From: Chryseobacterium aquifrigidense
GTDB taxonomy: Bacteria > Bacteroidota > Bacteroidia > Flavobacteriales > Weeksellaceae
Length of the DNA stretch: 64,000 nucleotides
Reading direction: 5' to 3'
Assembly (NCBI RefSeq): GCF_006716485.1
Contig: NZ_VFPD01000001.1
Location: forward strand, 3,144,008-3,208,007
A program made the translations under genes and the position numbers. Shown one piece after another: positions 17,310 through 26,755 of the stretch. Below the pieces are notes generated by a model. That model was given only the letters and a program-made list of their open reading frames with translations, did not search any database and was not told where the DNA came from. Every line of letters begins with the position of its first letter. The first letter of the stretch is position 1.

Positions 17310-20270
17310 TTAGAATTTTAAAGTTATATCTATTCCAATATCACGAGTCGTTGGAAGTACCCCAATAGACTGTCCTTTTGCAGCTAAACCGTTACCTGTA
17401 CCTGCTTCCGGATCAGCGTATGGTAAATTCTTGTGGATGATCCATAAGTTTCTACCTACAATAGATATTTTTGCATCTCGAATAGAAGTATTCGCTAAAA
17501 TAGATTTTGGCAATGAATATCCTATACTAGCTTCTCTTAATTTCACGTAGGAAGCATCATATACAAATCTCTTATTTGGCATCACACCATATCCATCCAC
17601 ACTACCTGCAGAAGTAGGGTCACCTGCAACAGTAGTATTTACATTTCCATTTGGATTAACTCCCGGATTGATTATTCCACTTTCTCTGTAATAAGCAGTC
17701 TCTTCATATAATCCGGTTGCAGTACCATAGGCCATATCCGGAGAATATACATCTCCTCCCTGTTTTACATCAATAAGGAAACTTAAAGAGAAATCTTTAT
17801 AACGGAAACTGTTTCTGATACCTCCTACCCAATCTGGGGTGATATTTCCGATAACCTGGTTATTATTTCTAAGATAATTTCCGCTCACCGGATCAACAAT
17901 TTTGTTACCATTAGCATCATATTGATAGTCTGATCCTACCAATGCTCCAAAAGCTTGTCCTACACGGGCATTCAGGGAAACTCCATTCTGATAGGTTGCC
18001 ATTAGATAATTCTGTGAATTACCATTCAATGCAATAACTTTATTTTCGTTCTTAGACCAGTTTACATTCACATCCCAGGTAAAGTTATCCGATTTAAATG
18101 GAGTACCATTCAATTGAACTTCGATACCTTTATTATCAATTTGACCTGCATTTACAAGGAATGTACGATATCCTGTAGCTGAAGATACCGGTAGATTAAT
18201 GATCTGGTCGATAGTTTTGGTTTTATAAATAGCGATATCAAATCCTAATCTATTTTTGAAGAACTGGGCCTCCATACCAAATTCGGTTTCTTTAGACCTT
18301 TGAGGTTTCAAATTAGGGTTCGCCAGGAAGTAAGGCTGATCAAATAATCCTTCTCCTCTTGCTTTAAATGTATTTGCTAATCTGTAGTTAGATGTTGAAG
18401 AACCTACCTCTGCATAGTTCCCTCTTACTTTCCAGAAGCTAAGCCATGGTTGCTTTACGAATTCTGATAAAATAAGGGATCCTGTTGCTGAATAATAATC
18501 ATAGCTATTATTTCCTTTTGGCAAGTTAGACGATTGGTCCACACGATAAGTACCATCTACAAATAAGAAGTTCTTATATCCAAATGATGCTGTTGCATAT
18601 AAACTGGAAGTAACCCATTTTGCATAATTTTCATCAGGTGGGAGTATAGTTCTTATTGAATTGGAAATTGCAAACAGTCCTGGTTTAGACAAGCCTCCTT
18701 CCGTACTCATATAAATATTGTCAATAAGGTTTCGTCTAACGTTACCTCCAAAAATACCACTAACATTTAGGTCAGGAGTAATATCAAATTTATAGTTAGC
18801 AAATAAGTCAAAATTCATTTCTGAATTTTTAACATTTGTTCTTGCATACCCAGAGCCCACATTAAGACCTGAAGCACCAAATACCTGTGGCAATGATCCG
18901 TTCATTAATCTTTCTTCTACAACCATCTGTAGATCATCATAAGATAATTTCCCGGTAATACCAAAGTTTTTGGAAACGTCATACTTTAATTGTGCATAGC
19001 TAAAGATTCTTGTTCTGTCATCTGACTGATAACTCTGATATCTTTGGAAATAAGGGTTATTCCAATATTGAGGAGTTCCATCAGCTGCTGAAGTTCTGTT
19101 CCAGCTAAAATTACTGTTGCCATTATTTTGATAGGCATTTCTTAATGCAGCTACATCCACATTGGTTTGCCACCATTGTCTGAAACCAGAAACAATATTA
19201 TCTGAATAACCTGTTTCATTACGTCCTCTTGTACCTTGTAATGTTAAAGTAGTAAAGACTGAAGCGTGTAGTTTATCTGTAAAATCATGACTGAATTTTG
19301 CAGAAATTGTATTTTTTCTTAGTTCTGAATTTGGCATCAGACCATTGGAAAGCATATTGGAATATGATAAGGAAAGATTTGAAGTTTTATTTCCTTTTTC
19401 AATGGTAAGTGTATTAACGTATGTGACTGGTGTTTCAAAGAATTTGATTGGTCCGTTTTTTGCGGCTACCCAAGGTGTTGCTTTACCATAATTAGGGGAA
19501 GATGGATCAAAAGAATCCCACTGGTAAACAAGAGAATTAGGATTAAATACAGGACCATAAGATGCATCATCTCCAAAGTTTGCATAATTGTATCCTCCTG
19601 GCCCCGGATCTTCATTCCAGGATTCTCCTCCATATCCAGCTCCATATTTAGTCTGATATTTTGGGAATGTAGATTTATCAATAAAGCCAGCTGTAATTCC
19701 AGAATTTAAAGTAACTCCCCAGCTTCCATCATTGCCCCCTCTACCACTCTTGGTAACAATAAGGATAACTCCATCACTACCTCTTTCTCCGTATAACGCG
19801 GAAGCTGCTGCTCCTTTTAGTACGTTAATGGATTCAATATCTTCCTGATTGATATCCGACAAGAAATTACCATAATCAAATGGAGCACCTGTTGTTACAG
19901 TGGTATTGTTAACAGGTGATCCGTCAATTACAATAAGTGGAGTTCCTCCATTTAAAGATTTATATCCTCTGATCAAAAGGTTTGCAGATCCGCCAAAGTT
20001 GTTATTAGTATTTACCTGTAGTCCGGCTACCTTACCCGAAAGAAGAGATGCGACGTTTCCGGTATTAGTAGTTCCACCAGTTAATTCCGCAGCTTTAACT
20101 TCTTCAGAAGCATAACCAAGAGATTTTTTCTCTCTTTTAATCCCGAGTGCGGTTACAACCACTCCCTCAATTTCTTTTGTTTTAATAGTGTCATTCTTTT
20201 GCTGGGCGTTAGCGACAGCTATCGAAGAAGACATTACTAGAACAAGAAGACTTGCTGTTAGTTTCTTCAT
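17310..20270 (-). CDS. SusC/RagA family TonB-linked outer-membrane transporter (unit 2)
   Basis: 986-aa TonB-dependent outer-membrane transporter. Signal peptide to about residue 22 (VANA-QQ), then KEIEGVVVTALGIKREKKSL, nearly the same motif as in unit 1. The plug region includes SINVLKGAAASALYGERGSDG, and a large barrel ends with ITLKF. Like unit 1 it lacks the N-terminal carboxypeptidase-regulatory-like domain. It is the first gene of the SusC-SusD-lipocalin operon. A perfect 14-base palindrome about 22 bases upstream of its start may be regulatory. Confidence 0.93.
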   Translation of the reverse strand: MKKLTASLLVLVMSSSIAVANAQQKNDTIKTKEIEGVVVTALGIKREKKSLGYASEEVKAAELTGGTTNTGNVASLLSGKVAGLQVNTNNNFGGSANLLIRGYKSLNGGTPLIVIDGSPVNNTTVTTGAPFDYGNFLSDINQEDIESINVLKGAAASALYGERGSDGVILIVTKSGRGGNDGSWGVTLNSGITAGFIDKSTFPKYQTKYGAGYGGESWNEDPGPGGYNYANFGDDASYGPVFNPNSLVYQWDSFDPSSPNYGKATPWVAAKNGPIKFFETPVTYVNTLTIEKGNKTSNLSLSYSNMLSNGLMPNSELRKNTISAKFSHDFTDKLHASVFTTLTLQGTRGRNETGYSDNIVSGFRQWWQTNVDVAALRNAYQNNGNSNFSWNRTSAADGTPQYWNNPYFQRYQSYQSDDRTRIFSYAQLKYDVSKNFGITGKLSYDDLQMVVEERLMNGSLPQVFGASGLNVGSGYARTNVKNSEMNFDLFANYKFDITPDLNVSGIFGGNVRRNLIDNIYMSTEGGLSKPGLFAISNSIRTILPPDENYAKWVTSSLYATASFGYKNFLFVDGTYRVDQSSNLPKGNNSYDYYSATGSLILSEFVKQPWLSFWKVRGNYAEVGSSTSNYRLANTFKARGEGLFDQPYFLANPNLKPQRSKETEFGMEAQFFKNRLGFDIAIYKTKTIDQIINLPVSSATGYRTFLVNAGQIDNKGIEVQLNGTPFKSDNFTWDVNVNWSKNENKVIALNGNSQNYLMATYQNGVSLNARVGQAFGALVGSDYQYDANGNKIVDPVSGNYLRNNNQVIGNITPDWVGGIRNSFRYKDFSLSFLIDVKQGGDVYSPDMAYGTATGLYEETAYYRESGIINPGVNPNGNVNTTVAGDPTSAGSVDGYGVMPNKRFVYDASYVKLREASIGYSLPKSILANTSIRDAKISIVGRNLWIIHKNLPYADPEAGTGNGLAAKGQSIGVLPTTRDIGIDITLKF

Positions 20271-20878
20271 ATCAAATTAATTTTTGTGACCTTACAAATT
20301 TGTAAAACTTTCTTAATACCACAAAGCAAAATGTGAAAAAATTACAACTTATTCAATAATTTTAAAAAAAGCAAGTCAATAAATTATTAAAATAAGTTAA
20401 AAGCAAAACATTTAACAAAAACACAACATTTAAAACTTAGTTTTTTTTAAGAAATAATAACAATCACTTAAATTGATATAATCTATATTATAAATTCAAT
20501 TATCAATGTAAATAAATTGAATATCAATAAATTAAAAACAAAAAATAGTAAAACAAATAAAAACCGACAGGTAATACTATGCAAAGCATATTTCTATGAA
20601 TGAAGAAATATTTTCATTTTTCAAGCAAGAATAACTGCAGGAAGGTGATAAAATGAATTAAAATTTCAATATTTAAGTAAGATAAATTTCTCTGCTACAA
20701 AATAACATTGGACCCAAAAATTTAAAGATAAAACGTAAGTTCACTCTTGCCGGTATAAATTCATTTCAGCTTTTAGCTTTCTGTCTTTTCTTTTAACATT
20801 CAACATAGTAACATCATTATTTTTTGTCAAAGTATGAGCACAATAAAAACACCCTAAATATCTTCCTTCAAAATTTTA
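20271..20878. other. Long AT-rich divergent intergenic region (SusC unit 2 / rnhB)
   Basis: About 600 bases with no open frame I would defend. It holds the perfect palindrome TTACAAATTTGTAA (20292-20305) just upstream of SusC and several loosely related AATTGATAT/AATTGAATAT tracts around 20470-20535. Long leaders of this kind are common before SusC genes and may carry regulatory RNA, but I see no specific structure beyond the palindrome. Confidence 0.4.
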
Positions 20879-20886
20879 TATTTTTG
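20879..20886 (+). promoter_or_regulatory. -7 box of rnhB
   Basis: TATTTTTG, an exact TAnnTTTG match, 17 bases before the rnhB ATG. No TTG at -33 was found. Confidence 0.55.
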
Positions 20887-20903
20887 CAGTATAGAAACAA
20901 TTC

Positions 20904-21488
20904 ATGGAGCTAATAAAAAACTGGTCGAATCTTTATATTGAGGCCGGATGTGATGAAGTAGGAAGAGGATGTTTAAGTGGTCCGGTGGTAGCTGCAGCAG
21001 TAATTTTAGATGATGATTTCAAACAAAATCTGGTGAATGATTCCAAAAAATTAACGTTCAAAACACGTATGGAACTGGACAGTTATATCAAAGACAATGT
21101 AAAAAATTATGCTATCGCAGAATTACCACCTTCCTTTATTGATGAACATAATATTCTCAATGCGAGTATTCATGCGATGCATCGTGCACTGGATCAATTG
21201 ACCATAACTCCTGAGCTTATTTTGGTGGATGGAAATAAATTTCATCCGTATAACTACATCCCGCATCAATGCATTATCAAAGGAGACTCCAAGGTTTTAT
21301 CTATTGCTGCAGCCTCTATTCTTGCCAAAAATTACAGGGACCAACTCATGATTCAACTGCACGAAGAACATCCTGAATATGGTTGGGACACCAATTTTGG
21401 CTATGCCACAAAAAAACATCAGGAAGCTCTTATAAAATATGGTCCGACACATCATCACAGACAATCTTTCAGACTTAAATATGATTGA
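20904..21488 (+). CDS. rnhB: Ribonuclease HII
   Basis: 194-aa cytoplasmic RNase HII, which cuts the RNA strand of RNA-DNA hybrids and initiates removal of misincorporated ribonucleotides. The N-terminal active-site block reads GCDEVGRGCLSGPVVAAAV, with the Asp-Glu catalytic pair of type 2 RNases H. Further acidic residues follow in ILVDGNKF and the SIAAASILAKNYRD region, which also carries the conserved Ala-Ser-Ile-Leu-Ala-Lys stretch. The length is normal. Single-gene transcript with its own promoter and terminator, divergent from the SusC operon. Confidence 0.96.
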   Translation: MELIKNWSNLYIEAGCDEVGRGCLSGPVVAAAVILDDDFKQNLVNDSKKLTFKTRMELDSYIKDNVKNYAIAELPPSFIDEHNILNASIHAMHRALDQLTITPELILVDGNKFHPYNYIPHQCIIKGDSKVLSIAAASILAKNYRDQLMIQLHEEHPEYGWDTNFGYATKKHQEALIKYGPTHHHRQSFRLKYD

Positions 21489-21561
21489 AAACACTTATTT
21501 TCAATTATTAAATTAGCAGTGGGATAGAAATTTAAAATCTTTGTAAACAAAATTTAAAATA

Positions 21562-21599
21562 AAAAAAGAGAAGCAATTATCAAATTGCTTCTCTTTTTT
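21562..21599. terminator. Bidirectional terminator between rnhB and yidC
   Basis: A 17-bp perfect stem, AAAAAAGAGAAGCAATT (21562-21578) with AATTGCTTCTCTTTTTT (21583-21599), 4-nt loop, and A/T runs on both sides. Confidence 0.92.
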
Positions 21600-21616
21600 A
21601 GCTTATAGTTTAAGAA

Positions 21617-23416
21617 TTATTTCTTCTTATTTCTTTGTTGCTCCTGAGTTTTTTGCTGCTCCTGAGCCTTCTCCATCATTTCTCTCATTCTCTTCTGGAA
21701 TTTACCTTCTGCTTTCGGTTTCTCCTTGTTAGACTGAATCTGAGCGTGAATTTTCTTCTCATCCAGAATCACGTATTTAATAACCAAGATGATAAGGATG
21801 TTAATCGCATTGGATACGAAATAATACCATGAAAGACCAGAAGCCGAAGTATTAAGGAAGAATAGGAATGTAACCGGGAAGATGTACATTAACACTTTCA
21901 TATTTGGCATTCCTTCCTGTTGAGGCTGCTGCATATTTCCTGAAGTCATTACCGTATAGATTAAGATAACTACTGTACAAGCTAAAGCAAAAATACTTAA
22001 GTGATCTCCAAGGAAAGGAACTTTAAACGGAAGCTTGATCAAATCATCATACGCCGTTAAGTCTTTTGCAAACCAGAACCCTTGTCCTCTAAGATCAATA
22101 AAGTTCGGGAAGAAACGGAATAAGGCATAGAAAATTGGAATCTGAACTAAAGCCGGTAAACATCCCGCCATCTGATTTACTCCAGCCTTTCTGTAAACCT
22201 CCATGGTAGCCTGCTGTTTCTTCATTGGATCTGCATCCTTGAACTTAGCATTTACTTCATCAATTTCCGGACGGATTACCTTCATCATTGCACTTAATTT
22301 GTGCTGCTTATACATAATTGGTGATAAGATCAACTTTACGATGATCGTCATTACGAAAATTACCCAACCTGCTGATAATCCCCACGCAGCGATAATGCTA
22401 TATAACCACATGAAGAAATAACGGTTCATGGCCCCAATGAATGACCAGCCTAACGGAAGAATCTCATCAAAGTTTTTATCATAAGATTTAAGCAATGGTA
22501 AATCCAATGGCATAAAATACCATGTGAAATCCTGGTTTAGCTCACTTCCTGTCATCTGAACAAAACCTTCATAGTTGAATTTCTTCAGATATTCTCCTTC
22601 TTCAACATTATCCTGGTTTCCTTTGCTTTGGGTAAATCCGTTTTTAGCTTCGATTACTGAAGAGAAAAACTGCTGCTTTACACCAATCCAGTTAAGGGTT
22701 TCCTTTTCCTCTTCCATTGTGGTTCTTCCATCATAATCATAATCTTTATAATTATTGAAAGCATAAGAAAACTCAGAGTGAGACTGCTCCTGAGCTCTAC
22801 CTTTTTCAAGATTTCTTACGTTATAATCCCAGATGAAATCTGCTTTGTTATCAGAAGTAATTTTAGAAAGTCCCTGAGTTCTTACTTTAAAATCAAGGGT
22901 ATATTTTGGAAGCAGTGTGTAAATGAATTGAATTACAGCACCATTATAATCTGCAGTTAAGGTTACCGCATTTCCATTAACAGCTGGTGAGAAAACTAAA
23001 TCTTTAGTATTAACAATCTTCCCTGTTTTATCTTTAAACTGAAAACCGTAGTTTGAGTTATTTTTAGTAATCAGATAAAGTGGCTGATCTGCATTGTCTG
23101 TTTTGTGGTTGTAGGCTTTATATTTTAAAAGCTCTACTTTGGAAACCTGTCCTCCTAAGCTTGAAAATTCAAGTTTCAGTTCATTATTTCCAAGACTTGC
23201 TGTCTGGATTGCATTAGGAGTTACATTTGGATTGATATTGTTTGCCTGAGTTTGCTTTACGGCATTTTTAGCCTGTTCCGTTTTTTGCTCCTGAGCTTTC
23301 AACTCCGCTTCTTTCGTTTGTTTGTTCTGGAAGTAGAACATAAAACCGAAGAGAACAAGGCATAAAACCGCGAAACTAATCATTTGCTTCTTATCGATTC
23401 CGTTGTTTTGTTGCAT
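21617..23416 (-). CDS. yidC: Membrane protein insertase YidC
   Basis: 599-aa YidC/Oxa1/Alb3 insertase that places proteins in the inner membrane with or without SecYEG. N-terminal transmembrane helix at about residues 11-28, a large periplasmic beta-sandwich to about residue 350, then the conserved five-helix core. The core includes WVIFVMTIIVKLILSPIMYKQ and the QMAGCLPALVQIPIFYALF stretch typical of the family. The C-terminal tail from about residue 555 is strongly basic and Gln-rich (coiled-coil-like), which may help ribosome contact. Gram-negative type length. Confidence 0.96.
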   Translation of the reverse strand: MQQNNGIDKKQMISFAVLCLVLFGFMFYFQNKQTKEAELKAQEQKTEQAKNAVKQTQANNINPNVTPNAIQTASLGNNELKLEFSSLGGQVSKVELLKYKAYNHKTDNADQPLYLITKNNSNYGFQFKDKTGKIVNTKDLVFSPAVNGNAVTLTADYNGAVIQFIYTLLPKYTLDFKVRTQGLSKITSDNKADFIWDYNVRNLEKGRAQEQSHSEFSYAFNNYKDYDYDGRTTMEEEKETLNWIGVKQQFFSSVIEAKNGFTQSKGNQDNVEEGEYLKKFNYEGFVQMTGSELNQDFTWYFMPLDLPLLKSYDKNFDEILPLGWSFIGAMNRYFFMWLYSIIAAWGLSAGWVIFVMTIIVKLILSPIMYKQHKLSAMMKVIRPEIDEVNAKFKDADPMKKQQATMEVYRKAGVNQMAGCLPALVQIPIFYALFRFFPNFIDLRGQGFWFAKDLTAYDDLIKLPFKVPFLGDHLSIFALACTVVILIYTVMTSGNMQQPQQEGMPNMKVLMYIFPVTFLFFLNTSASGLSWYYFVSNAINILIILVIKYVILDEKKIHAQIQSNKEKPKAEGKFQKRMREMMEKAQEQQKTQEQQRNKKK

Positions 23417-23478
23417 TTTATTTTATATTAAAATTTTAAATTTAAAATGTACGTACTGGTGTACGTAATTTGAGCTGA

Positions 23479-23486
23479 CAAAAATA
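23479..23486 (-). promoter_or_regulatory. -7 box of yidC
   Basis: TATTTTTG on the minus strand about 63 bases before the ATG. The leader between contains an AT palindrome (ATTTTAAATTTAAAAT) and GTACGTAC repeats. Confidence 0.5.
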
Positions 23487-23530
23487 CTGTTTTTTTATCA
23501 AAACTCTATGCTTTACGTTGTTACTATATA

Positions 23531-23566
23531 ATAAACTCAAGCTGAGAATAATCAGCCTGAGTTTAT
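23531..23566 (-). terminator. Possible terminator after pyrG
   Basis: ATAAACTCAAGCTGA (23531-23545) pairs with TCAGCCTGAGTTTAT (23552-23566) with one mismatch. No long T-run follows, so its strength is uncertain; it could equally be a leader structure upstream of yidC. Confidence 0.5.
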
Positions 23567-23594
23567 GTGTAGACGTTTATGATAAAATTTTACC

Positions 23595-25202
23595 TTATTT
23601 CTTTTCGCAAGCCTTAATGAAAGCTCTGAATAGCGGATGCGGTGTTGCTACCGTACTCTTATATTCCGGGTGATACTGAACCCCTACATAGAACGGGTGA
23701 TCAGGAAGTTCCAGCGCTTCTACCAGGCCTGTTTCAGGGTTGGTACCTGTAGCAAGGAAGCCATTTTTTTCAAATTCCTGAAGATAATCACTATTGAATT
23801 CATAACGGTGACGGTGTCTTTCAGAGATATTTTTGATTCCGTAGATATCGTTTAATTTAGATCCGTTTTTCAAAGAACACTTCCACGCTCCAAGACGCAT
23901 CGTTCCACCTTTATCTACTACATTTTTCTGTTCTTCCATCAAAGAAATTACAGGATCAGGAGTAGCAGTATCAAATTCCATAGAGTTCGCTTTGGTATGT
24001 CCTAAAACATTTCTTGCAAATTCAATGGTCATAATCTGCATTCCTAAACAGATTCCCAACATTGGAATTTTATTTTCTCTTGCATATTTTGCGGTAAGAA
24101 CTTTTCCTTCAATTCCTCTGTCTCCGAAACCTGGAGCTACAAGAATACCATTCACACCTTTCAGTGTATCTTTGATATTTTCTTCCGTAATATCTCCACT
24201 GTAAACCCATCTTACCTTTACTTCAGTTTCAAGATCGGCTCCGGCATGTTTGAATGCTTCAGCAATAGAAATATAAGAATCCTGAAGGGAAACATATTTT
24301 CCAACCAAAGCAATTTCAACAGTTTTCTTAGGATTCTGGAATTTTTTAAGGAAACTCTTCCAGTCTTTAAGATCAGCATCTTTATCACTTTTCAGATCCA
24401 GTTCTTTCAAAACTACATCATCAAAGTTCTGCTTCTGAAGATACATTGGAACTTCATAAATAGTTTCAAGATCTTTACATTCGATGACATTATCTAAAGG
24501 AACGTTACAGAACTGAGCCAGTTTTGCTCTCTGATCTTTAGGAATTTTATGTTCTGTTCTGCACACTAAAACATCTGCCATAATTCCGCTTTCCATCAAC
24601 TGACGAACGGAATGCTGGGACGGTTTTGTTTTCAGTTCTCCACTTGAAGCCAGGTATGGCAATAGAGTCAGGTGAATCACCATAGAATTGCTCTCTCCCA
24701 ATTCCCACTTCAACTGACGTACAGTTTCAATGTATGGTAAAGATTCGATATCCCCTACTGTTCCTCCGATCTCAGTAATAATGATATCGTAGTTCTGTTT
24801 TGAAAGGATTTTAATTCTACGTTTGATTTCGTTAGTAATATGAGGAATTACCTGAACTGTTTTTCCAAGGAAGTCTCCTTTTCTTTCTTTTTCAATTACA
24901 GTCTGGTAGATTTTTCCTGTAGTAACGTTGTTATTTTGGGATGTAGGAGCATCAAGGTAACGCTCGTAGTGGCCTAAATCCAGATCCGTCTCTGCACCAT
25001 CTTCAGTCACATAACACTCTCCGTGCTCATAAGGATTCAAAGTTCCTGGGTCGATATTGATATAAGGATCTAATTTTTGGATCGTTACATTAAAGCCGCG
25101 TGATTTTAGTAGAAGTCCCAGAGAAGCAGAAACGATTCCCTTTCCCAAAGATGAAGTTACACCTCCTGTCACAAAGATGTACTTTGTATTCTTTTTACTC
25201 AT
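23595..25202 (-). CDS. pyrG: CTP synthase
   Basis: 535-aa CTP synthetase that makes CTP from UTP, ATP and glutamine in pyrimidine synthesis. The N-terminal amidoligase domain has the P-loop-like TGGVTSSLGKGI at the start and the CYVTEDGAETDLDLGHYERY UTP/CTP-binding block. The C-terminal class I glutamine amidotransferase has the nucleophile in LGICLGMQ and the His-Glu pair in QYHPEY. ATG 25202 is chosen because a TAACTTTG box at 25218-25225 lies over the only earlier in-frame start, a TTG. Confidence 0.97.
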   Translation of the reverse strand: MSKKNTKYIFVTGGVTSSLGKGIVSASLGLLLKSRGFNVTIQKLDPYINIDPGTLNPYEHGECYVTEDGAETDLDLGHYERYLDAPTSQNNNVTTGKIYQTVIEKERKGDFLGKTVQVIPHITNEIKRRIKILSKQNYDIIITEIGGTVGDIESLPYIETVRQLKWELGESNSMVIHLTLLPYLASSGELKTKPSQHSVRQLMESGIMADVLVCRTEHKIPKDQRAKLAQFCNVPLDNVIECKDLETIYEVPMYLQKQNFDDVVLKELDLKSDKDADLKDWKSFLKKFQNPKKTVEIALVGKYVSLQDSYISIAEAFKHAGADLETEVKVRWVYSGDITEENIKDTLKGVNGILVAPGFGDRGIEGKVLTAKYARENKIPMLGICLGMQIMTIEFARNVLGHTKANSMEFDTATPDPVISLMEEQKNVVDKGGTMRLGAWKCSLKNGSKLNDIYGIKNISERHRHRYEFNSDYLQEFEKNGFLATGTNPETGLVEALELPDHPFYVGVQYHPEYKSTVATPHPLFRAFIKACEKK

Positions 25203-25217
25203 TAGATTAGGTTTGTG

Positions 25218-25248
25218 CAAAGTTATGGGAAAAAGAGATACAAAGCAA
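25218..25248 (-). promoter_or_regulatory. Promoter of pyrG
   Basis: Minus strand: TTG (25246-25248), 20-base spacer, TAACTTTG (25218-25225). Both Bacteroidota sigma elements fit. Predicted leader is only about 9 bases. Confidence 0.65.
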
Positions 25249-25315
25249 TCTTTTACATTTTGAAAATGATAAAACCCGCTTCAAACAATTATAAAACCTG
25301 ATAAAATTTTTTATC

Positions 25316-25323
25316 TATATTTG
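25316..25323 (+). promoter_or_regulatory. -7 box of the lipid-type cluster
   Basis: TATATTTG, exact TAnnTTTG, 33 bases before the ATG of the CDP-alcohol phosphatidyltransferase gene. Confidence 0.6.
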
Positions 25324-25355
25324 ATGTAAGCAAATGAAACAAAGCTATAACCAAC

Positions 25356-25958
25356 ATGATTTCCGTCTATAAACTAAAACCAAAATTCCAGCAGCTCCTC
25401 ATGCCTGTTCTATTATTTTTCCACAGAAATAATATTACAGCCAATCAGATTACCATAAGTTCTATTCTGTTATCTTTAGTTATTGGAATAATGTTTTGGA
25501 ATGCGGATATTTCGAAATGGTTCTTCCTAAGTCTTCCTGTCGGGCTGCTTCTGAGAATGGCATTAAATGCTTTGGACGGAATGATGGCCAGAAAATTCAA
25601 TCAGACCAGTAAACTTGGGGAGGTTTTAAATGAAGTGGGTGATATTATTTCCGATGTCATTATATTTTTTCCTCTTCTTAAATTTCAGCCTGAGAGTTTA
25701 TATCTTATCATTGTCTTTATCGTTCTTGGTATTATTAATGAGTTTGCAGGATTAATGGGAAAAATTGTAGGGAAAGAACGACGTTATGAAGGTCCTATGG
25801 GAAAAAGTGACCGTGCTCTGATCCTTGGATTATATGGCTTATTAATGCTTTTCGGAATTAGTATTGCGGGTATTTCCCAATATATTTTTGAAATTATCAT
25901 TGCTCTGCTCCTGATCAGTACTTATATCCGACTTAAGAAATCTCTGCATGAAGCCTGA
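25356..25958 (+). CDS. CDP-alcohol phosphatidyltransferase family protein (YnbA-like)
   Basis: 200-aa integral membrane protein with about six helices. The CDP-OH-P signature lies at residues 71-96. The family pattern is D-x2-D-G-x2-A-R-x8-G-x3-D-x3-D. Here D74, G75, A78, R79, G88 and D96 are in place, but positions 71 and 92 are Asn. These enzymes transfer a phosphatidyl group from a CDP-lipid to an alcohol, and the acidic residues bind the metal and supply the base. Two Asn substitutions in phase suggest an altered or specialised subfamily rather than random decay, because the rest is intact. Overlaps the CdsA-like gene by 11 bases. The combination with CdsA-like, hydrolase-methyltransferase and PAP2-phosphatase genes is that of E. 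coli ynbABCD. The product is unknown. Confidence 0.8.
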   Translation: MISVYKLKPKFQQLLMPVLLFFHRNNITANQITISSILLSLVIGIMFWNADISKWFFLSLPVGLLLRMALNALDGMMARKFNQTSKLGEVLNEVGDIISDVIIFFPLLKFQPESLYLIIVFIVLGIINEFAGLMGKIVGKERRYEGPMGKSDRALILGLYGLLMLFGISIAGISQYIFEIIIALLLISTYIRLKKSLHEA

Positions 25959-26748
25959 AGACAATAAATTTGCAGATGTTCCTTTAAGGGTAAAAACATG
26001 GATCTACATCATTATTGTTTTTGCACTGGGAATTTCACATCCTGTTGCCATGACTATTTTTGTTTCTTGGATCAGCTATCAGTGTTTTTTTGAGTTTTCG
26101 AGAATGTTTAAAATTTATGCATCGCCTGTTTTCCCTTCACTATTGATAGGTTTTCTACAATTTTTTCTGCTCTACTTTTTCAATATCGAATCTTACTTTC
26201 TGTATAGCTTTCTCATATCAATACTTATTTTTTGTCGTTTTATGTTGTCGGGAACACCTAAAAAGCAATTGTACGGAATTTCATTAGCTTTATTAATCTG
26301 CTTTTTCGCTTTTCCCCATTTATTGTGGGTAAGGGATAAATTTGATGGATTGGCTGCCATTATATTTATTGTCGTTGTGACCGAACTGAACGATGTATTT
26401 CAATATCTGATGGGAAAATTTTTCGGGAAACATAAAATAACGCCCCACGTCAGTCCCAACAAAACCCTGGAAGGCCTTATCGGCGGTGTTTTTCTGACCA
26501 TTATTTTGAGCAATATTTTAGGCTACTTTTTGCTTGAAACAAGTATTCTTAACAAAAGTATCCTGGGACTCGTTTTGGGAATTTCAGGATTTTTTGGGGA
26601 TATTTTTATGTCTTATGTAAAAAGAAAAACAGGTGTAAAAGACACAGGAACCCTTCTTCCGGGACATGGTGGTCTTCTTGACAGAATGGACAGTCTCGTT
26701 TTTAATGCACCATTATTCTTCTGGCTATTTCCTCTTCTGATAAAATAG
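25948..26748 (+). CDS. CdsA-like phosphatidate cytidylyltransferase (YnbB-like)
   Basis: 266-aa polytopic inner-membrane protein. The C-terminal CDS signature is complete: SYVKRKTGVKDTGTLLPGHG followed by GLLDRMDS, fitting S-x-x-K-R-x4-K-D-x7-G-H-G-G-x-x-D-R-x-D. These enzymes make CDP-diacylglycerol from phosphatidate and CTP. Lying in an overlapping pair with the CDP-alcohol transferase, it probably supplies the activated lipid for the dedicated pathway of this cluster and need not be the housekeeping CdsA. Eight or so membrane helices. The next gene begins 7 bases downstream. Confidence 0.88.
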   Translation: MKPEDNKFADVPLRVKTWIYIIIVFALGISHPVAMTIFVSWISYQCFFEFSRMFKIYASPVFPSLLIGFLQFFLLYFFNIESYFLYSFLISILIFCRFMLSGTPKKQLYGISLALLICFFAFPHLLWVRDKFDGLAAIIFIVVVTELNDVFQYLMGKFFGKHKITPHVSPNKTLEGLIGGVFLTIILSNILGYFLLETSILNKSILGLVLGISGFFGDIFMSYVKRKTGVKDTGTLLPGHGGLLDRMDSLVFNAPLFFWLFPLLIK

Positions 26749-26755
26749 TAAAGCA

